Assembly (NCBI RefSeq): GCF_004798965.1
Contig: NZ_SDSD01000003.1
Location: 124,001 to 188,000, forward strand
Direction of reading: 5' to 3'
DNA length: 64,000 nt
From: Onishia niordana
GTDB taxonomy: Bacteria; Pseudomonadota; Gammaproteobacteria; Pseudomonadales; Halomonadaceae
The notes under the pieces were generated by a model that saw nothing but the letters and a program-made list of their open reading frames with translations, ran no database searches and was not told the origin of the DNA. Shown one piece after another: positions 19,558 to 28,533 of this stretch. Positions within the stretch are counted from its first letter, which is position 1; each line of letters opens with the position of its first letter. The translations under genes were made by a program, and so were the position numbers.

Positions 19558-20436
19558 ATGACATCCGCTTCCCGCCTTGTCGCGTCTTCATCGCGTCGTA
19601 CACTGGCAAGCCTTGGTCTTGTGATGCTGGCGCTGCTCGCCTGGCTACCGCTGCCAGAAGCGCTGGCGGCGAGTACTGTTGATGCATCCCTGGCCAGTGC
19701 CTTCCAGAGCTTCGCCCTGGCCAAGGCATTGAATGCGGTGATATCGGTGCTGCAGTCGGTGACCGGCGATGCGCTGGTGGTGCAGGTCCAGTTCGGTGAG
19801 GTGCTGGACCCGGCCAATGACATGGTCGAGCGGTTCTCCTGGGTGATGTTTGCCTCCACCGTGTCGCTGGCCTTTCAGAAGCTGTTATTGGGTATCGCCG
19901 GCAGCGTGCCGGTCAAGGCGGCGCTGTCGCTTGGCTGCCTGGGAATGGTGGCGGTTCTGCATGTCGGCACCTCGCGCTGGCGGAATATCGCCGGCCGGTT
20001 GGTGATTATTGCTGCCTTCCTGCGCTTTGCGGTCATTGCGGTGGCCCTGGCCAGTGCCGCCGTCGAAGCCCTTTATCTGTCAGATACCCGGCAGGCGCTC
20101 TATGCCGAACTCGAGCAAGACCAAGCGGTGCTTGAGAGGATCGCCGACGAGGCGGCCCCGGTCGATGCCGCGAGCGGACCTGATGGCGAAAATACCGCCG
20201 AGCAGGGCTGGTGGCAGGGACTCAAGGAGCGGCTGGGTGACGGCGTGAAGGGCCGTGTGCAAGCCGCTATGGAACGTTTTGATGCCATGACGCACAACCT
20301 CGTCGAGCTGACCATGCTGTTTCTCGTCCAGACCATGCTGCTGCCGCTAGGCTTTCTCTATCTCAGTTATCGCGGCGCACGCTCTCTCGCGGTCGGCATC
20401 ACTCCTCGCCCCCGGGCGCCATCGACGTCGGCTTGA
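19558..20436 (+). CDS. Membrane protein of unknown function
   Basis: 292 residues starting 7 bp after the deaminase stop. A signal peptide or first helix (LGLVMLALLAWLPLPEALA) is followed by helices around residues 95-130, 142-165 and 245-270, with a charged, coiled-coil-like segment between (about residues 180-240, rich in Glu, Asp and Gln). The C-terminus is basic and Pro-rich. No enzyme motif was seen and I do not recognise a family. The tight spacing suggests co-transcription with the adenine deaminase, though no functional link is evident. Confidence 0.65.
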   Translation: MTSASRLVASSSRRTLASLGLVMLALLAWLPLPEALAASTVDASLASAFQSFALAKALNAVISVLQSVTGDALVVQVQFGEVLDPANDMVERFSWVMFASTVSLAFQKLLLGIAGSVPVKAALSLGCLGMVAVLHVGTSRWRNIAGRLVIIAAFLRFAVIAVALASAAVEALYLSDTRQALYAELEQDQAVLERIADEAAPVDAASGPDGENTAEQGWWQGLKERLGDGVKGRVQAAMERFDAMTHNLVELTMLFLVQTMLLPLGFLYLSYRGARSLAVGITPRPRAPSTSA

Positions 20437-20604
20437 TGGCAGGCCGAATGAACTCGACCCGCCATAAGATCCCAGCCATAGGGAGTCAGACTGGGGCTTG
20501 GCCAGGCGGTGAGGTGAGGGGCGATGAGGTCGCCTGTCTGAGCTGTTACCCTTGTCTTTTCGTGGCATGGCGCTCGAACAATGCGACAAGGAGGTCGGCA
20601 CAAC

Positions 20605-21222
20605 ATGATGCAGTGGCTCAACCAGAATTCCGGCGCCCTCAGTGCCGTTACCGGTATCTTGACCCTACTGATCTGGCTCATCTATTTGCAAATGCTTTAC
20701 AACGGCTATGTCCGTCAACGTCGCCCTCGCATTCTCATTAACCGGGGCAGCGGCAAGGATCTTGATTCGTTGTGCCTGATCAGCAATATGAGTGCCGAGG
20801 CGATCTTCGTTCAGCATATTTTTGCTGTGCTCGAGAGTGAAGAGGGTGAGCAGCGACTCGATGTCGCTGACCAACAGCAATCCTGGGACTACGAACGGCA
20901 ATATCAAAGTCATCAGGGCCCCCTCGAGTCGGGGGACTTCCTGCACGTGGGCAGCTTCAAAGATATCCTGGCGCATTTCGCCGAGCACTCCGCTCCCAAT
21001 GCTGAGGGTCAGGATGTGCTATCCGATAGATCGTTTCGAGCGCTGGAAATTCGGGTTGTCGCTATCTATGGTTCCGAGGACAGCCCCATCGGCGCTCGGC
21101 GTCGTTTCCAGCTCAAGCCAGGAGATGATGCCTGTGGTATTACGCCTGATGGCTTGGATACCCAACGGCTCACCAGCCGTGGCCAGCGCCACCTGATCAA
21201 ACAGTGGATGCAGGAACACTAG
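20605..21222 (+). CDS. Membrane-anchored protein of unknown function
   Basis: 205 residues from the ATG at 20605, with AAGGAGG ten bases upstream. One N-terminal membrane helix (ALSAVTGILTLLIWLIYLQML) is followed by a soluble cytoplasmic part of about 170 residues with alternating strands, for example PRILINRGSGKDLDSLCLIS. I do not recognise the family. The gene ends 11 bp from the convergent guaD stop and sits between the purine genes, but nothing in it suggests a purine function. Confidence 0.65.
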   Translation: MMQWLNQNSGALSAVTGILTLLIWLIYLQMLYNGYVRQRRPRILINRGSGKDLDSLCLISNMSAEAIFVQHIFAVLESEEGEQRLDVADQQQSWDYERQYQSHQGPLESGDFLHVGSFKDILAHFAEHSAPNAEGQDVLSDRSFRALEIRVVAIYGSEDSPIGARRRFQLKPGDDACGITPDGLDTQRLTSRGQRHLIKQWMQEH

Positions 21223-21233
21223 CCGACTCACCT

Positions 21234-22619
21234 TCAGGCGTTGTGCGTCATGCTGCTGTCCCGTTGATGCACGCAGTCGCCACCGGCCCAGGTGGCGAAG
21301 ACGCAGCGGTCATCGCCGAGCATCATCAACGCGAACAGCCGTTCGCCGAGCGTGGCCTGATCGGCGTGCTCATCCTTGCCATTGCCATCATCTTTGCTGA
21401 TGCGTGCCGTGCGCCGAGCCAGCAGCGGGGTTGCGCCTGGGTCGAGCACCACGATGTCGGCTTCCTGGCCAGCCTCAAGAGACCCGATGTGGTGATCGAG
21501 ACGCAAGGCCCGGGCATTGCCCAATGTCAGGCGGTAAAAGCCCTGCCAGGCGGTTAGCGGCTGGCCGAGTAGCTGACCGACCTGATAGGCGGCTTTCAGA
21601 GTGGCGAAGCCGGAGAGATCGGTTCCCGCACCCACGTCGCTTGCCAGGCTGGTGGCGAGTCCCGCTTCGCGGCAGGCGTGCCGATCGAGTAGCCCACTGC
21701 CGAGGAAGAGGTTGGACGTGGGGCAGAAGGCGATATTGGCCCCGGCCCCGGCGAGTCGCTCGCGCATCGCCTGATCCAGATGAACCCCGTGGGCGAAGGT
21801 GCTTGTGGGTCCCACCAGTCCGAAGCGTTCGTAGACCGCCAGGTAGTCCTTGGCATTGGGGAAAAGCTCAGCGACCCAGGCAATTTCGCCGGGATTTTCG
21901 GCCAGGTGTGTCTGCAGGTGCAGGTCGGGGGCCGTGCGTAGGATAGCGCCCGTCGCGTCGAGCTGGGCCGGACTGGAGGTCGGTGCGAAGCGCGGAGTCA
22001 GCGAATAGCCGAGCCGATCTTTGCCATGCCAATCCGCAATCAACCGTTCGCTGTCGGCCACGCCACTGGCCACGCTGTCGGTAAGCGCGGCAGGGGCATT
22101 GCGATCCATCAGCACCTTGCCGGCCAGCATGCGCAGCCCCCTGCGCCGTGCGGCAGCGAAGAAGGCGTCTACCGATTGGGGGTGCGAGCTGCAGAACACC
22201 TGGGCGGTGGTCGTGCCGACCCGCAGCTGCTCGTCCAGAAACGCCTCGGCGACGGCCTCACTGTGGGCGCGTTCGGCGAAGCGGCATTCCTCGGGGAAGG
22301 TGTAGTCGTTGAGCCAGTCGAGCAGCTGGCGGCCATAGGAGGCCAGAATATCGAGCTGAACGTAGTGCACATGACTGTCGATGAAGCCTGGCATCATCAA
22401 CTTGCCGGTGTAGTCCACCACCTCTATTCCATCGGGCAGATGGGGCGCGAGCTCGTGATAGTGGCCCACTGCACGAATCCTGCCATTCTCGAGCCATAGG
22501 GCACCGTCGCGAAGATAGGACAGGCTGCCCGGCGCAGGCCGGTCGTCTTCACCCGGATCATCGAGAAAGCGCACCAGGGGGCCTCGCAGCACGCGCATGG
22601 TGGGGCGGGGGTCGGTCAT
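21234..22619 (-). CDS. guaD: Guanine deaminase
   Basis: 461 residues of the amidohydrolase superfamily. Metal-binding and family motifs include PGFIDSHVHYVQLD, QTHLAENPGEIAWV, HGVHLD and ASDVGAGTDLSGF, the last characteristic of guanine deaminases. The reaction is guanine to xanthine plus ammonia in the cytoplasm. GGAGAT precedes the ATG. It is the last gene of the minus-strand run xdhA-xdhB-xdhC-guaD, 34 bp after xdhC, so the product feeds straight into xanthine dehydrogenase made by the same operon. Confidence 0.92.
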   Translation of the reverse strand: MTDPRPTMRVLRGPLVRFLDDPGEDDRPAPGSLSYLRDGALWLENGRIRAVGHYHELAPHLPDGIEVVDYTGKLMMPGFIDSHVHYVQLDILASYGRQLLDWLNDYTFPEECRFAERAHSEAVAEAFLDEQLRVGTTTAQVFCSSHPQSVDAFFAAARRRGLRMLAGKVLMDRNAPAALTDSVASGVADSERLIADWHGKDRLGYSLTPRFAPTSSPAQLDATGAILRTAPDLHLQTHLAENPGEIAWVAELFPNAKDYLAVYERFGLVGPTSTFAHGVHLDQAMRERLAGAGANIAFCPTSNLFLGSGLLDRHACREAGLATSLASDVGAGTDLSGFATLKAAYQVGQLLGQPLTAWQGFYRLTLGNARALRLDHHIGSLEAGQEADIVVLDPGATPLLARRTARISKDDGNGKDEHADQATLGERLFALMMLGDDRCVFATWAGGDCVHQRDSSMTHNA

Positions 22620-22653
22620 GAAAGATCATCTCCAGCGGTTGTCAGGGCCTTGG

Positions 22654-23547
22654 CTAGTGGTCCTTGCCAAAGACATCGCGCAGCGCCTCGGGCGCAATGC
22701 CACGGCGGTCAGTCTCGGCGGATAGATCGGGGCCGAGTGTCATCAGTTCGGCCACCACGGCGAGCGCGATCTCATAGGGGCGCTTGCCGTTGGCGCCGTC
22801 AATCCCGATAGGGCAGCGCACGCTTTCGATAGCGTTTGGTTCATGACCGGCCTCGGCGAGACGGCGTTTGAAGCTCGCCCACTTGCTTGATGAACCGATC
22901 AAGCCGATCGAAGCCAGGTCGTTGCGCCCCAGCAGGGCATCGATCAGTGCCAGGTCCTCGCCATGATCATGGGTCATCACCAGGGCATCGGCGCCCGCGG
23001 GTAGCCCGGCCACAGCGGCCGCCGTGGCCGGCTCACCGTCTGTCTGATGGAGTCGCAACCGAGGTGATGCCGATGCGTCGGCGGCCCAGGCCGGGAAGGC
23101 GTCCTGGCGGCTATCGAACCAGTCGAGGTGCCAAGGCAGCGGTGCCATCAGTCCCACCAGTGCCTGGCCGACGTGGCCGGCGCCGAACAGGGCGATATGA
23201 CGCTCGGCACCGCTGAAAGGCTCAATCAATACATGCAGGTAACCGCCGCAACACTGCCCTGAGCGACCGCCAAGCGGGAAGGCCTCGAGCGCAGGTGCCT
23301 TGTCGCCGCGTGCCAGGGCTTCCCGAGCGGCGGCGATCACCTGGTACTCGAAGGTGCCACCCCCCAGGGTATCGAAAATGGCCTTCGACGTGATCACCAT
23401 CTTGGTGCCGGGCTCTCGTGGCGTCGAGCCGGCCGCGCCGACGAGGGTGGCCAGCACGTGGGGCTCGGCGTTCTCCTGCAAACGATGCAGGGCAGCGTGC
23501 CATGACGACTCAGGAGCTGGCACCGAGCGGTCATCAGGCGTTGGCAT
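22654..23547 (-). CDS. xdhC: Xanthine dehydrogenase accessory protein XdhC
   Basis: 297 residues from the ATG at 23547, chosen for the GAGAGGA site and the 14-bp overlap with xdhB. The N-terminal motif is VGAAGSTPREPGTKMV; a GGRSGQCCGG Cys-pair segment follows and then a Rossmann-like half with LFGAGHVGQAL. XdhC binds molybdenum cofactor, promotes its sulfuration and inserts it into the XdhB subunit. Operon order xdhABC is standard in proteobacteria. Confidence 0.93.
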   Translation of the reverse strand: MPTPDDRSVPAPESSWHAALHRLQENAEPHVLATLVGAAGSTPREPGTKMVITSKAIFDTLGGGTFEYQVIAAAREALARGDKAPALEAFPLGGRSGQCCGGYLHVLIEPFSGAERHIALFGAGHVGQALVGLMAPLPWHLDWFDSRQDAFPAWAADASASPRLRLHQTDGEPATAAAVAGLPAGADALVMTHDHGEDLALIDALLGRNDLASIGLIGSSSKWASFKRRLAEAGHEPNAIESVRCPIGIDGANGKRPYEIALAVVAELMTLGPDLSAETDRRGIAPEALRDVFGKDH

Positions 23548-25960
23548 GCTGATCGTCCTCTCGTGGTGTGCTTGCGGTGTGATCATCGGTCTGACGGCGC
23601 AGGGCCTCGATGGCCATCAGCACGCGCTCGGGCGTGGCGGGGGTATCCAGTCGGGGACAGTCGCCAGTGGGGTCAAGACTCGCGATCGCATCGCGCAGCG
23701 CCGACCAGACCGAGATCGCCAGCATGAAGGGAGGCTCGCCGACGGCCTTGGAGCGATAGATGCTCGCCTGGGAGTTGGGGTGTCCCTCGAGCAGGGCGAC
23801 ATTGAAGGTTGCCGGCAGGTCGCCGAAAGCCGGGATCTTGTAGGTGGCGGGGCCATCGCTGATCAGCTGTCCGGCCTCGTTCCACTTGAGCTCCTCGCTG
23901 GTCAGCCAGCCCATGCCCTGAATGAAGCCGCCCTCGATCTGGCCGATGTCGATGGCCGGGTTCAGCGAGTCGCCGACGTCGTGCAGGATATCGACCCGGG
24001 TCACCTGGTACTCGCCGGTCAGGGTGTCGACGGCGACTTCACTGACCGCCGCGCCATAGGCGAAGTAGTAAAAGGGGCGCCCCTTGGCGGCCTCGCGATC
24101 ATAGTAAATCAGCGGTGTTGAATAGAAGCCCTTGGCCGACAGCGAGACGCGTTCGACGTAGGCCGCCTGAACCAGCTCGCCCCAGGGCATCGTGAACTCC
24201 CCATCGCCCGCCACCAGCATGCCATTCTCCAGGCGCAGGTCGTCGTGTCCGAGGCCGGCGTCCGGCCACAGGGTTTCGAGGGCGAAGGCGAAGAGTCGCT
24301 CGCGCAGCGTGCTTGCCGCATCGCGAGCCGCCTGGCCGTTGAGGTCGGCGCCACTGGAGGCCGCGGTGGGGGAGGTGTTGGGCACCTTGTCGGTGCGGGT
24401 GGCGCTGATGCGCACGGCCGAGAGCGCGAGCCCCAGCTCGCGCGCCACCACCTGGCAGACCTTGGTGTGCAGGCCCTGACCCATCTCGGTGCCGCCGTGA
24501 TTGATCATCACACTGCCGTCGGTATAGACGTGCAGCAGAGCGCCGGCCTGATTGAGGTGCTTGGCGGTGAAGGAAATGCCGAACTTCACCGGCGTCAGTG
24601 CCAGGCCGCGGCGAATGATCGGGCTCGTTGCGTTGAAGGCGCGAATCTCGTCGCGGCGTGCCCAGTAGTCGCTGCTGGCTTCGAGCTGGCCCATCAGCTC
24701 GTGGAGGAGGTCGAGCTGCTCGACGTCCTGGCCGTAGTGTGTCGTGGCGCGTCCCGGCCGGTAGAGGTTGCGCTTACGAATGGTCAGCGGGTCTTCGTTC
24801 AGTTGGTGAGCGATATCATCCATCGCCTGCTCAATGAGCATCATGCCCTGGGGGCCGCCGAAACCGCGGAAGGCGGTATTCGAGGCAGTATGGGTGCGCG
24901 CGCGATGGCCGGTGACCCGCGCCGCGCCCAGGGAATAGGCGTTGTCGGCATGGAACATCGCCCGGTCTACGATCGCCTCAGACAGATCCGGCGAGAAACC
25001 GCAGTCGCCGATCAGGGTCATGTCGCCGCCCTGCAGTACGCCGTCATCATCCATCGCCAGTCGATAGCGGTTGTGAAAGGGGTGGCGCTTACCGGTGATG
25101 CGCATGTCATCGCCGCGAGAAAGCCGCAGGCGTGCCGGACGCTGAGTGCGTCGAGCAATCAGCGCCGCAATGCAGACCCAGGGGGATGCCTGGGTCTCCT
25201 TGCCGCCGAATCCACCGCCCATCCGGCGCACCTCAACGGTCACCGCATGGAAGGGAATGCCCAGCACCTCGGCGACGAGCTTCTGTGTCTCGCTGGGGTG
25301 CTGGTTGGAGGTATGCACCACCACCCCCTCGTCCTCGCTAGGGAGTACCAGGCAGGCCTGGCCTTCCAGATAGAAGTGCTCCTGGCCGCCGATAAATTGC
25401 TCGCCCTCGATGACATTCAGGCCACTATCGAGAGTCCGCTGCCAGTCGCCGTATGTCTGGACATGTGTGGGCCGCACCACGTCACCCTGCTCGGCGGCCG
25501 CCACCGGGTCGAGGCTTGCCGCAAGCTCGTCAATCTCGATGATCGCGGCCTTGGCGGCACGCCGGGCGGCGTCGTGGCTATCGGCCGCCACCGCGAATAG
25601 GCACTGGCCAGCGTAGCTGATCGTTTCATCGACAAAGATCGGGTCACCCGGAAAAACCGGCCCGATGTCGGTGTGCCCGGGCACGTCGTTGACGGTGATC
25701 ACATCGACCACGCCTGGCATGGCACGAACCGGGTCGAGGTCGAGGCGTGTCAGGCGTCCATGAGCTACCGGCGAGAGGCCAAGGGCAATATGCAGCGCAT
25801 TGGCCGGCGCCGGCAGGTCGTCGATGTAGGCGGCACGGCCGGTTGCGTGCTTGATGGCGCTCTCGTGCTGTTGGGCTGCCTTGGCCTCAAGAGTAGTGGA
25901 GCCGCCAGGCTTAGCGAGTGTGGTAGCGGAGGTCGAAGACAGCCTAGTTAGCGTACGCAT
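23534..25960 (-). CDS. xdhB: Xanthine dehydrogenase molybdopterin-binding subunit
   Basis: 808 residues of the xanthine oxidase large-subunit family. Signature segments are GRAAYIDDLP near the N-terminus, GGGFGGKE, RGFGGPQGM and the C-terminal KAVGEPPFML, which carries the catalytic Glu of the molybdenum site. It oxidises hypoxanthine to xanthine and xanthine to urate. The ATG at 25960 overlaps the xdhA stop by 17 bp and has AGGTG before it. The long open frame on the opposite strand is a shadow. Confidence 0.95.
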   Translation of the reverse strand: MRTLTRLSSTSATTLAKPGGSTTLEAKAAQQHESAIKHATGRAAYIDDLPAPANALHIALGLSPVAHGRLTRLDLDPVRAMPGVVDVITVNDVPGHTDIGPVFPGDPIFVDETISYAGQCLFAVAADSHDAARRAAKAAIIEIDELAASLDPVAAAEQGDVVRPTHVQTYGDWQRTLDSGLNVIEGEQFIGGQEHFYLEGQACLVLPSEDEGVVVHTSNQHPSETQKLVAEVLGIPFHAVTVEVRRMGGGFGGKETQASPWVCIAALIARRTQRPARLRLSRGDDMRITGKRHPFHNRYRLAMDDDGVLQGGDMTLIGDCGFSPDLSEAIVDRAMFHADNAYSLGAARVTGHRARTHTASNTAFRGFGGPQGMMLIEQAMDDIAHQLNEDPLTIRKRNLYRPGRATTHYGQDVEQLDLLHELMGQLEASSDYWARRDEIRAFNATSPIIRRGLALTPVKFGISFTAKHLNQAGALLHVYTDGSVMINHGGTEMGQGLHTKVCQVVARELGLALSAVRISATRTDKVPNTSPTAASSGADLNGQAARDAASTLRERLFAFALETLWPDAGLGHDDLRLENGMLVAGDGEFTMPWGELVQAAYVERVSLSAKGFYSTPLIYYDREAAKGRPFYYFAYGAAVSEVAVDTLTGEYQVTRVDILHDVGDSLNPAIDIGQIEGGFIQGMGWLTSEELKWNEAGQLISDGPATYKIPAFGDLPATFNVALLEGHPNSQASIYRSKAVGEPPFMLAISVWSALRDAIASLDPTGDCPRLDTPATPERVLMAIEALRRQTDDHTASTPREDDQHANA

Positions 25961-27461
25961 CGAGAGTCACCTGGGCAGCGGGCGCAGAGGGGGCGTCTGC
26001 GGTGGGTGAAGGAGCGGTAATCGTCAGCCGCAGGCGTTCGAGAAGATTGGCGGCGGCGATTCGGCGATAGTCGCTTGACCCCCGCACATCGCTCATCGGC
26101 TGGAAATCCTCAGCGAGCGCCTGCTTGGCGGCAGCGAAGGCGGCTTCTGTCGGTGGTTGACCCTCGAGGGCGGCCTCGGCCTTGCGAGCACGGGCGGGAA
26201 TCGCCGCCATGCCGCCAAAGGCCAGGCGGATGTCGGTAATCAGGCCATCCTCCAGTTGCCAGCAGAAGGCGCCGAGTACCGCCGAGATATCGTCCTCCCG
26301 GCGCTTGGAGAGCTTCCATACCTTGAGCTGGCGTCCTGCAGGCAGCCAGGGGAGGCGAATCTCGCGCAGTACCTCTTGTGGTGCCATGGCGGTCTGACGG
26401 TAATCCAGAAAGAAGTCGTCTGCCTCAAGTGATCTTTCGCCGCCAGACCCCGATAGCGTCAGGGTGGCGCCCAGGGCCAGCAGCACCGGCGGGCCGTCGC
26501 CAATCGGCGAGGCGTTGGCGACATTGCCGCCAAGGGTCGCCCGATGGCGGATCTGCGAGGAGGCGAAGCGGTGCAGCAGCCGAGCGAAGGCTGGAAAGTG
26601 GCTGTCCAGAGATGGTTCGAGACGGGCATAAGTGACGGCGGCGCCGATGTGTAGGCCGTCATCGCCGGCATCCAGCACCTGGAGCTCGCTGATGCCACGC
26701 AGGTCGATCAATGCCGGGAGCGCCTTGAGCTGCTGGGTACGCTCCAACCATAAATCGGTGGCGCCGGCGACAAGTCGCGCCTCTGGGTGGCGCTTTCGCA
26801 GGGTGGCCAGGGCCGAAAGGCTGGTCGGGCGATGATAGCCCTCGCTTAAGGCAGTGTACGGCGACGGTGCGTCCGCGGCCTCTTGGCTAGCCTGAGCACT
26901 GGCCGCCACCCGAGCGGCCAGGCTTTCGTCTTCTGTCCAGGCGGGAGATGGTTCTTTGGCAGGGTAGCTAAGCATGCCTTGGGCGGCGTCACGGATCGGG
27001 CGATAGCCGGTGCAGCGACACAGGTTGCCGCCCAGCGCGGCCTCCAGTTGTGATTGTGACAACGGCGTTAGCGAAGGTTGCGCCTGCTCGGCTTCATAGA
27101 GCGTAAACAATGACATCACGATGCCCGGGGTGCAGAAGCCGCATTGGCTGGCATGGCAATCGACCATGGCGGCCTGGGCCGGATGCAGGGCATTGCCTCG
27201 GGAGAGGCCTTCGACGGTGACCAGATGACAGCCCTTGAGCTGATGGGCCGGCAGGATGCAGGCATTGGCATTGTGATAGCGCAATATACCTTGTGCATCG
27301 GGCTCGCCGATGGCCACGGTGCAGGCGCCACAGTCGCCGGAAGCGCAGCCTTCCTTGGTGCCAGTCGCCTCAAGGCGTGTCCTCAGCAACGTAAGAACGC
27401 TGATATCCGCGGGAAGGCCGGCGAGGGATTGGGGCTCGCCGTTGAAATAGAAGTCGATCAT
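25944..27461 (-). CDS. xdhA: Xanthine dehydrogenase small subunit (2Fe-2S and FAD)
   Basis: 505 residues. The N-terminal 2Fe-2S domain carries CASGDCGAC, then the second cluster domain CHASQCGFCTPG and CRCTGYRP. The FAD domain follows with LVAGATDLWL and LGGNVANASPIGDGPP, and a CO-dehydrogenase-like C-terminal domain ends the protein. It passes electrons from the molybdenum site in XdhB to NAD. AGGGAC precedes the ATG. It heads the xdhABC-guaD operon, and a RutR-type operator lies 39-54 bp upstream of its start codon. Confidence 0.95.
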   Translation of the reverse strand: MIDFYFNGEPQSLAGLPADISVLTLLRTRLEATGTKEGCASGDCGACTVAIGEPDAQGILRYHNANACILPAHQLKGCHLVTVEGLSRGNALHPAQAAMVDCHASQCGFCTPGIVMSLFTLYEAEQAQPSLTPLSQSQLEAALGGNLCRCTGYRPIRDAAQGMLSYPAKEPSPAWTEDESLAARVAASAQASQEAADAPSPYTALSEGYHRPTSLSALATLRKRHPEARLVAGATDLWLERTQQLKALPALIDLRGISELQVLDAGDDGLHIGAAVTYARLEPSLDSHFPAFARLLHRFASSQIRHRATLGGNVANASPIGDGPPVLLALGATLTLSGSGGERSLEADDFFLDYRQTAMAPQEVLREIRLPWLPAGRQLKVWKLSKRREDDISAVLGAFCWQLEDGLITDIRLAFGGMAAIPARARKAEAALEGQPPTEAAFAAAKQALAEDFQPMSDVRGSSDYRRIAAANLLERLRLTITAPSPTADAPSAPAAQVTLDAYAN

Positions 27462-27499
27462 CGCGGTCCCTGATTGTTATTGTAAGCATGTGGCATGCC

Positions 27500-27515
27500 T
27501 TGACCGATTGGTCAG
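27500..27515. promoter_or_regulatory. RutR-type operator upstream of xdhA
   Basis: The 16-mer TTGACCGATTGGTCAG is an imperfect inverted repeat and matches the RutR consensus as I recall it (TTGACCA, two free bases, TGGTCAA) at 12 of 14 fixed positions. It lies in the 198-bp divergent gap between xdhA and the RutR-like regulator gene. It can explain control of both, with uracil or a related base as the likely effector. Binding itself is inferred. Confidence 0.72.
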
Positions 27516-27659
27516 CTTTGTAAAGATTGGCGCAAAGCCTACCGCAGTGCAAGCGTCGCCGGCGGCATTGTATCGTCATAGCGGCTGGCGCAAGCGCCCC
27601 CGAGGCCTGGCTGAGACGGGCACCATTCGGTATTTCCTTGACCCTACGCGAGATCTGCG

Positions 27660-28388
27660 ATGACGGTGACTTCCGATGTTGACCATTCGCTGACAGCAGC
27701 GGATTCTCTTGCACGAACCGATAGTGTCGACACCGCCCCCACGACCATGCGGGAGCCGCAGGGCCAGGGTGACGGCGAGGCCACAGCGAGGCGTCAACGC
27801 AAAGAGCAAGCGATTCTCGAAGCTGCCGAAGGAGTCTTCGCTCGATACGGCTACCGTGGGGGGAGTGTTCAGGCCATTGCTGAGGCAGCGGGCCTGCCCA
27901 AGTCCAGCGTGCTGTATTACGTGGGCAGCAAGCGTCGGCTTTATGTGGTGCTGCTCGAGCGCATGATGACGCGCTGGAACGCCATGCTGGACGATATCAG
28001 TGTCGATGATGATCCGGCCGAGGTCCTGGAGGCCTTCATCCGCAGCAAGATGGCCCTGACCCGCGCTCATCCCCAAGGCTCACGACTGTTTGCCGCCGAG
28101 GTGCTCGGCGGTGCGCCGTTTCTGCAGGAGTATCTGCGTGGCGAGCTGCGCGACTGGGTGCAGGCGCGGGCTCGGGTCTTCGAGCAGTGGGCCGAGCGGG
28201 GATTGATGGATGCGGTGGATCCTGTCTGGCTGATCTTCCTGATCTGGTCGGCGACCCAGCACTATGCCGATTTCGAGCCTCAGGTACTGGGGATCACGGG
28301 GCGTAATGCGCTCAGTGATCAGGACCACCAGGACATTAGCGATTTTCTTTGTCGCTTGATCCTCAAGGGCTGCGGCATCCGCCACTGA
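27660..28388 (+). CDS. TetR-family regulator, RutR-like
   Basis: 242 residues. A disordered N-terminal extension of about 43 residues is followed by a TetR helix-turn-helix (ILEAAEGVFARYGYRGGSVQAIAEAAGLPKSS shortened here to GGSVQAIAEAAGLPKSS). A ligand domain resembling RutR/YcdC then includes WLIFLIWSATQHYADF. The true start may be the ATG at 27747, since the one at 27660 has only a weak ribosome site. In E. coli RutR senses uracil and thymine and controls pyrimidine and purine breakdown genes. The divergent position to xdhA and the shared RutR-like operator make it the likely regulator of xdhABC-guaD. Confidence 0.82.
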   Translation: MTVTSDVDHSLTAADSLARTDSVDTAPTTMREPQGQGDGEATARRQRKEQAILEAAEGVFARYGYRGGSVQAIAEAAGLPKSSVLYYVGSKRRLYVVLLERMMTRWNAMLDDISVDDDPAEVLEAFIRSKMALTRAHPQGSRLFAAEVLGGAPFLQEYLRGELRDWVQARARVFEQWAERGLMDAVDPVWLIFLIWSATQHYADFEPQVLGITGRNALSDQDHQDISDFLCRLILKGCGIRH

Positions 28389-28410
28389 GTTGGTCCGCGA
28401 CGTGTGCAGC

Positions 28411-28440
28411 TGACCCGAGATACCGCGCCGGTTTACAATG
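28411..28440 (+). promoter_or_regulatory. Sigma-70 type promoter of the GntR gene
   Basis: CTGACC at 28411-28416 and TACAAT at 28435-28440 with an 18-base spacer. It overlaps a potential upstream start codon of the GntR gene (28438), which argues for the downstream start at 28534. Confidence 0.5.
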
Positions 28441-28533
28441 GTGAACCTTCGCGGCGGCCGCCCTGGCCGCTCCGCGGTGTTCTTTCACAAGTGGCGCCCC
28501 TTTCCAGTGGCGCGCCCCAGCCGAGCGGTGAAC

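Noticed and set aside
24245-25600. 451-codon plus-strand open frame opposite xdhB
   Set aside because: xdhB is a certain gene on the other strand with all catalytic motifs; the opposite frame has no recognisable domain or start site.
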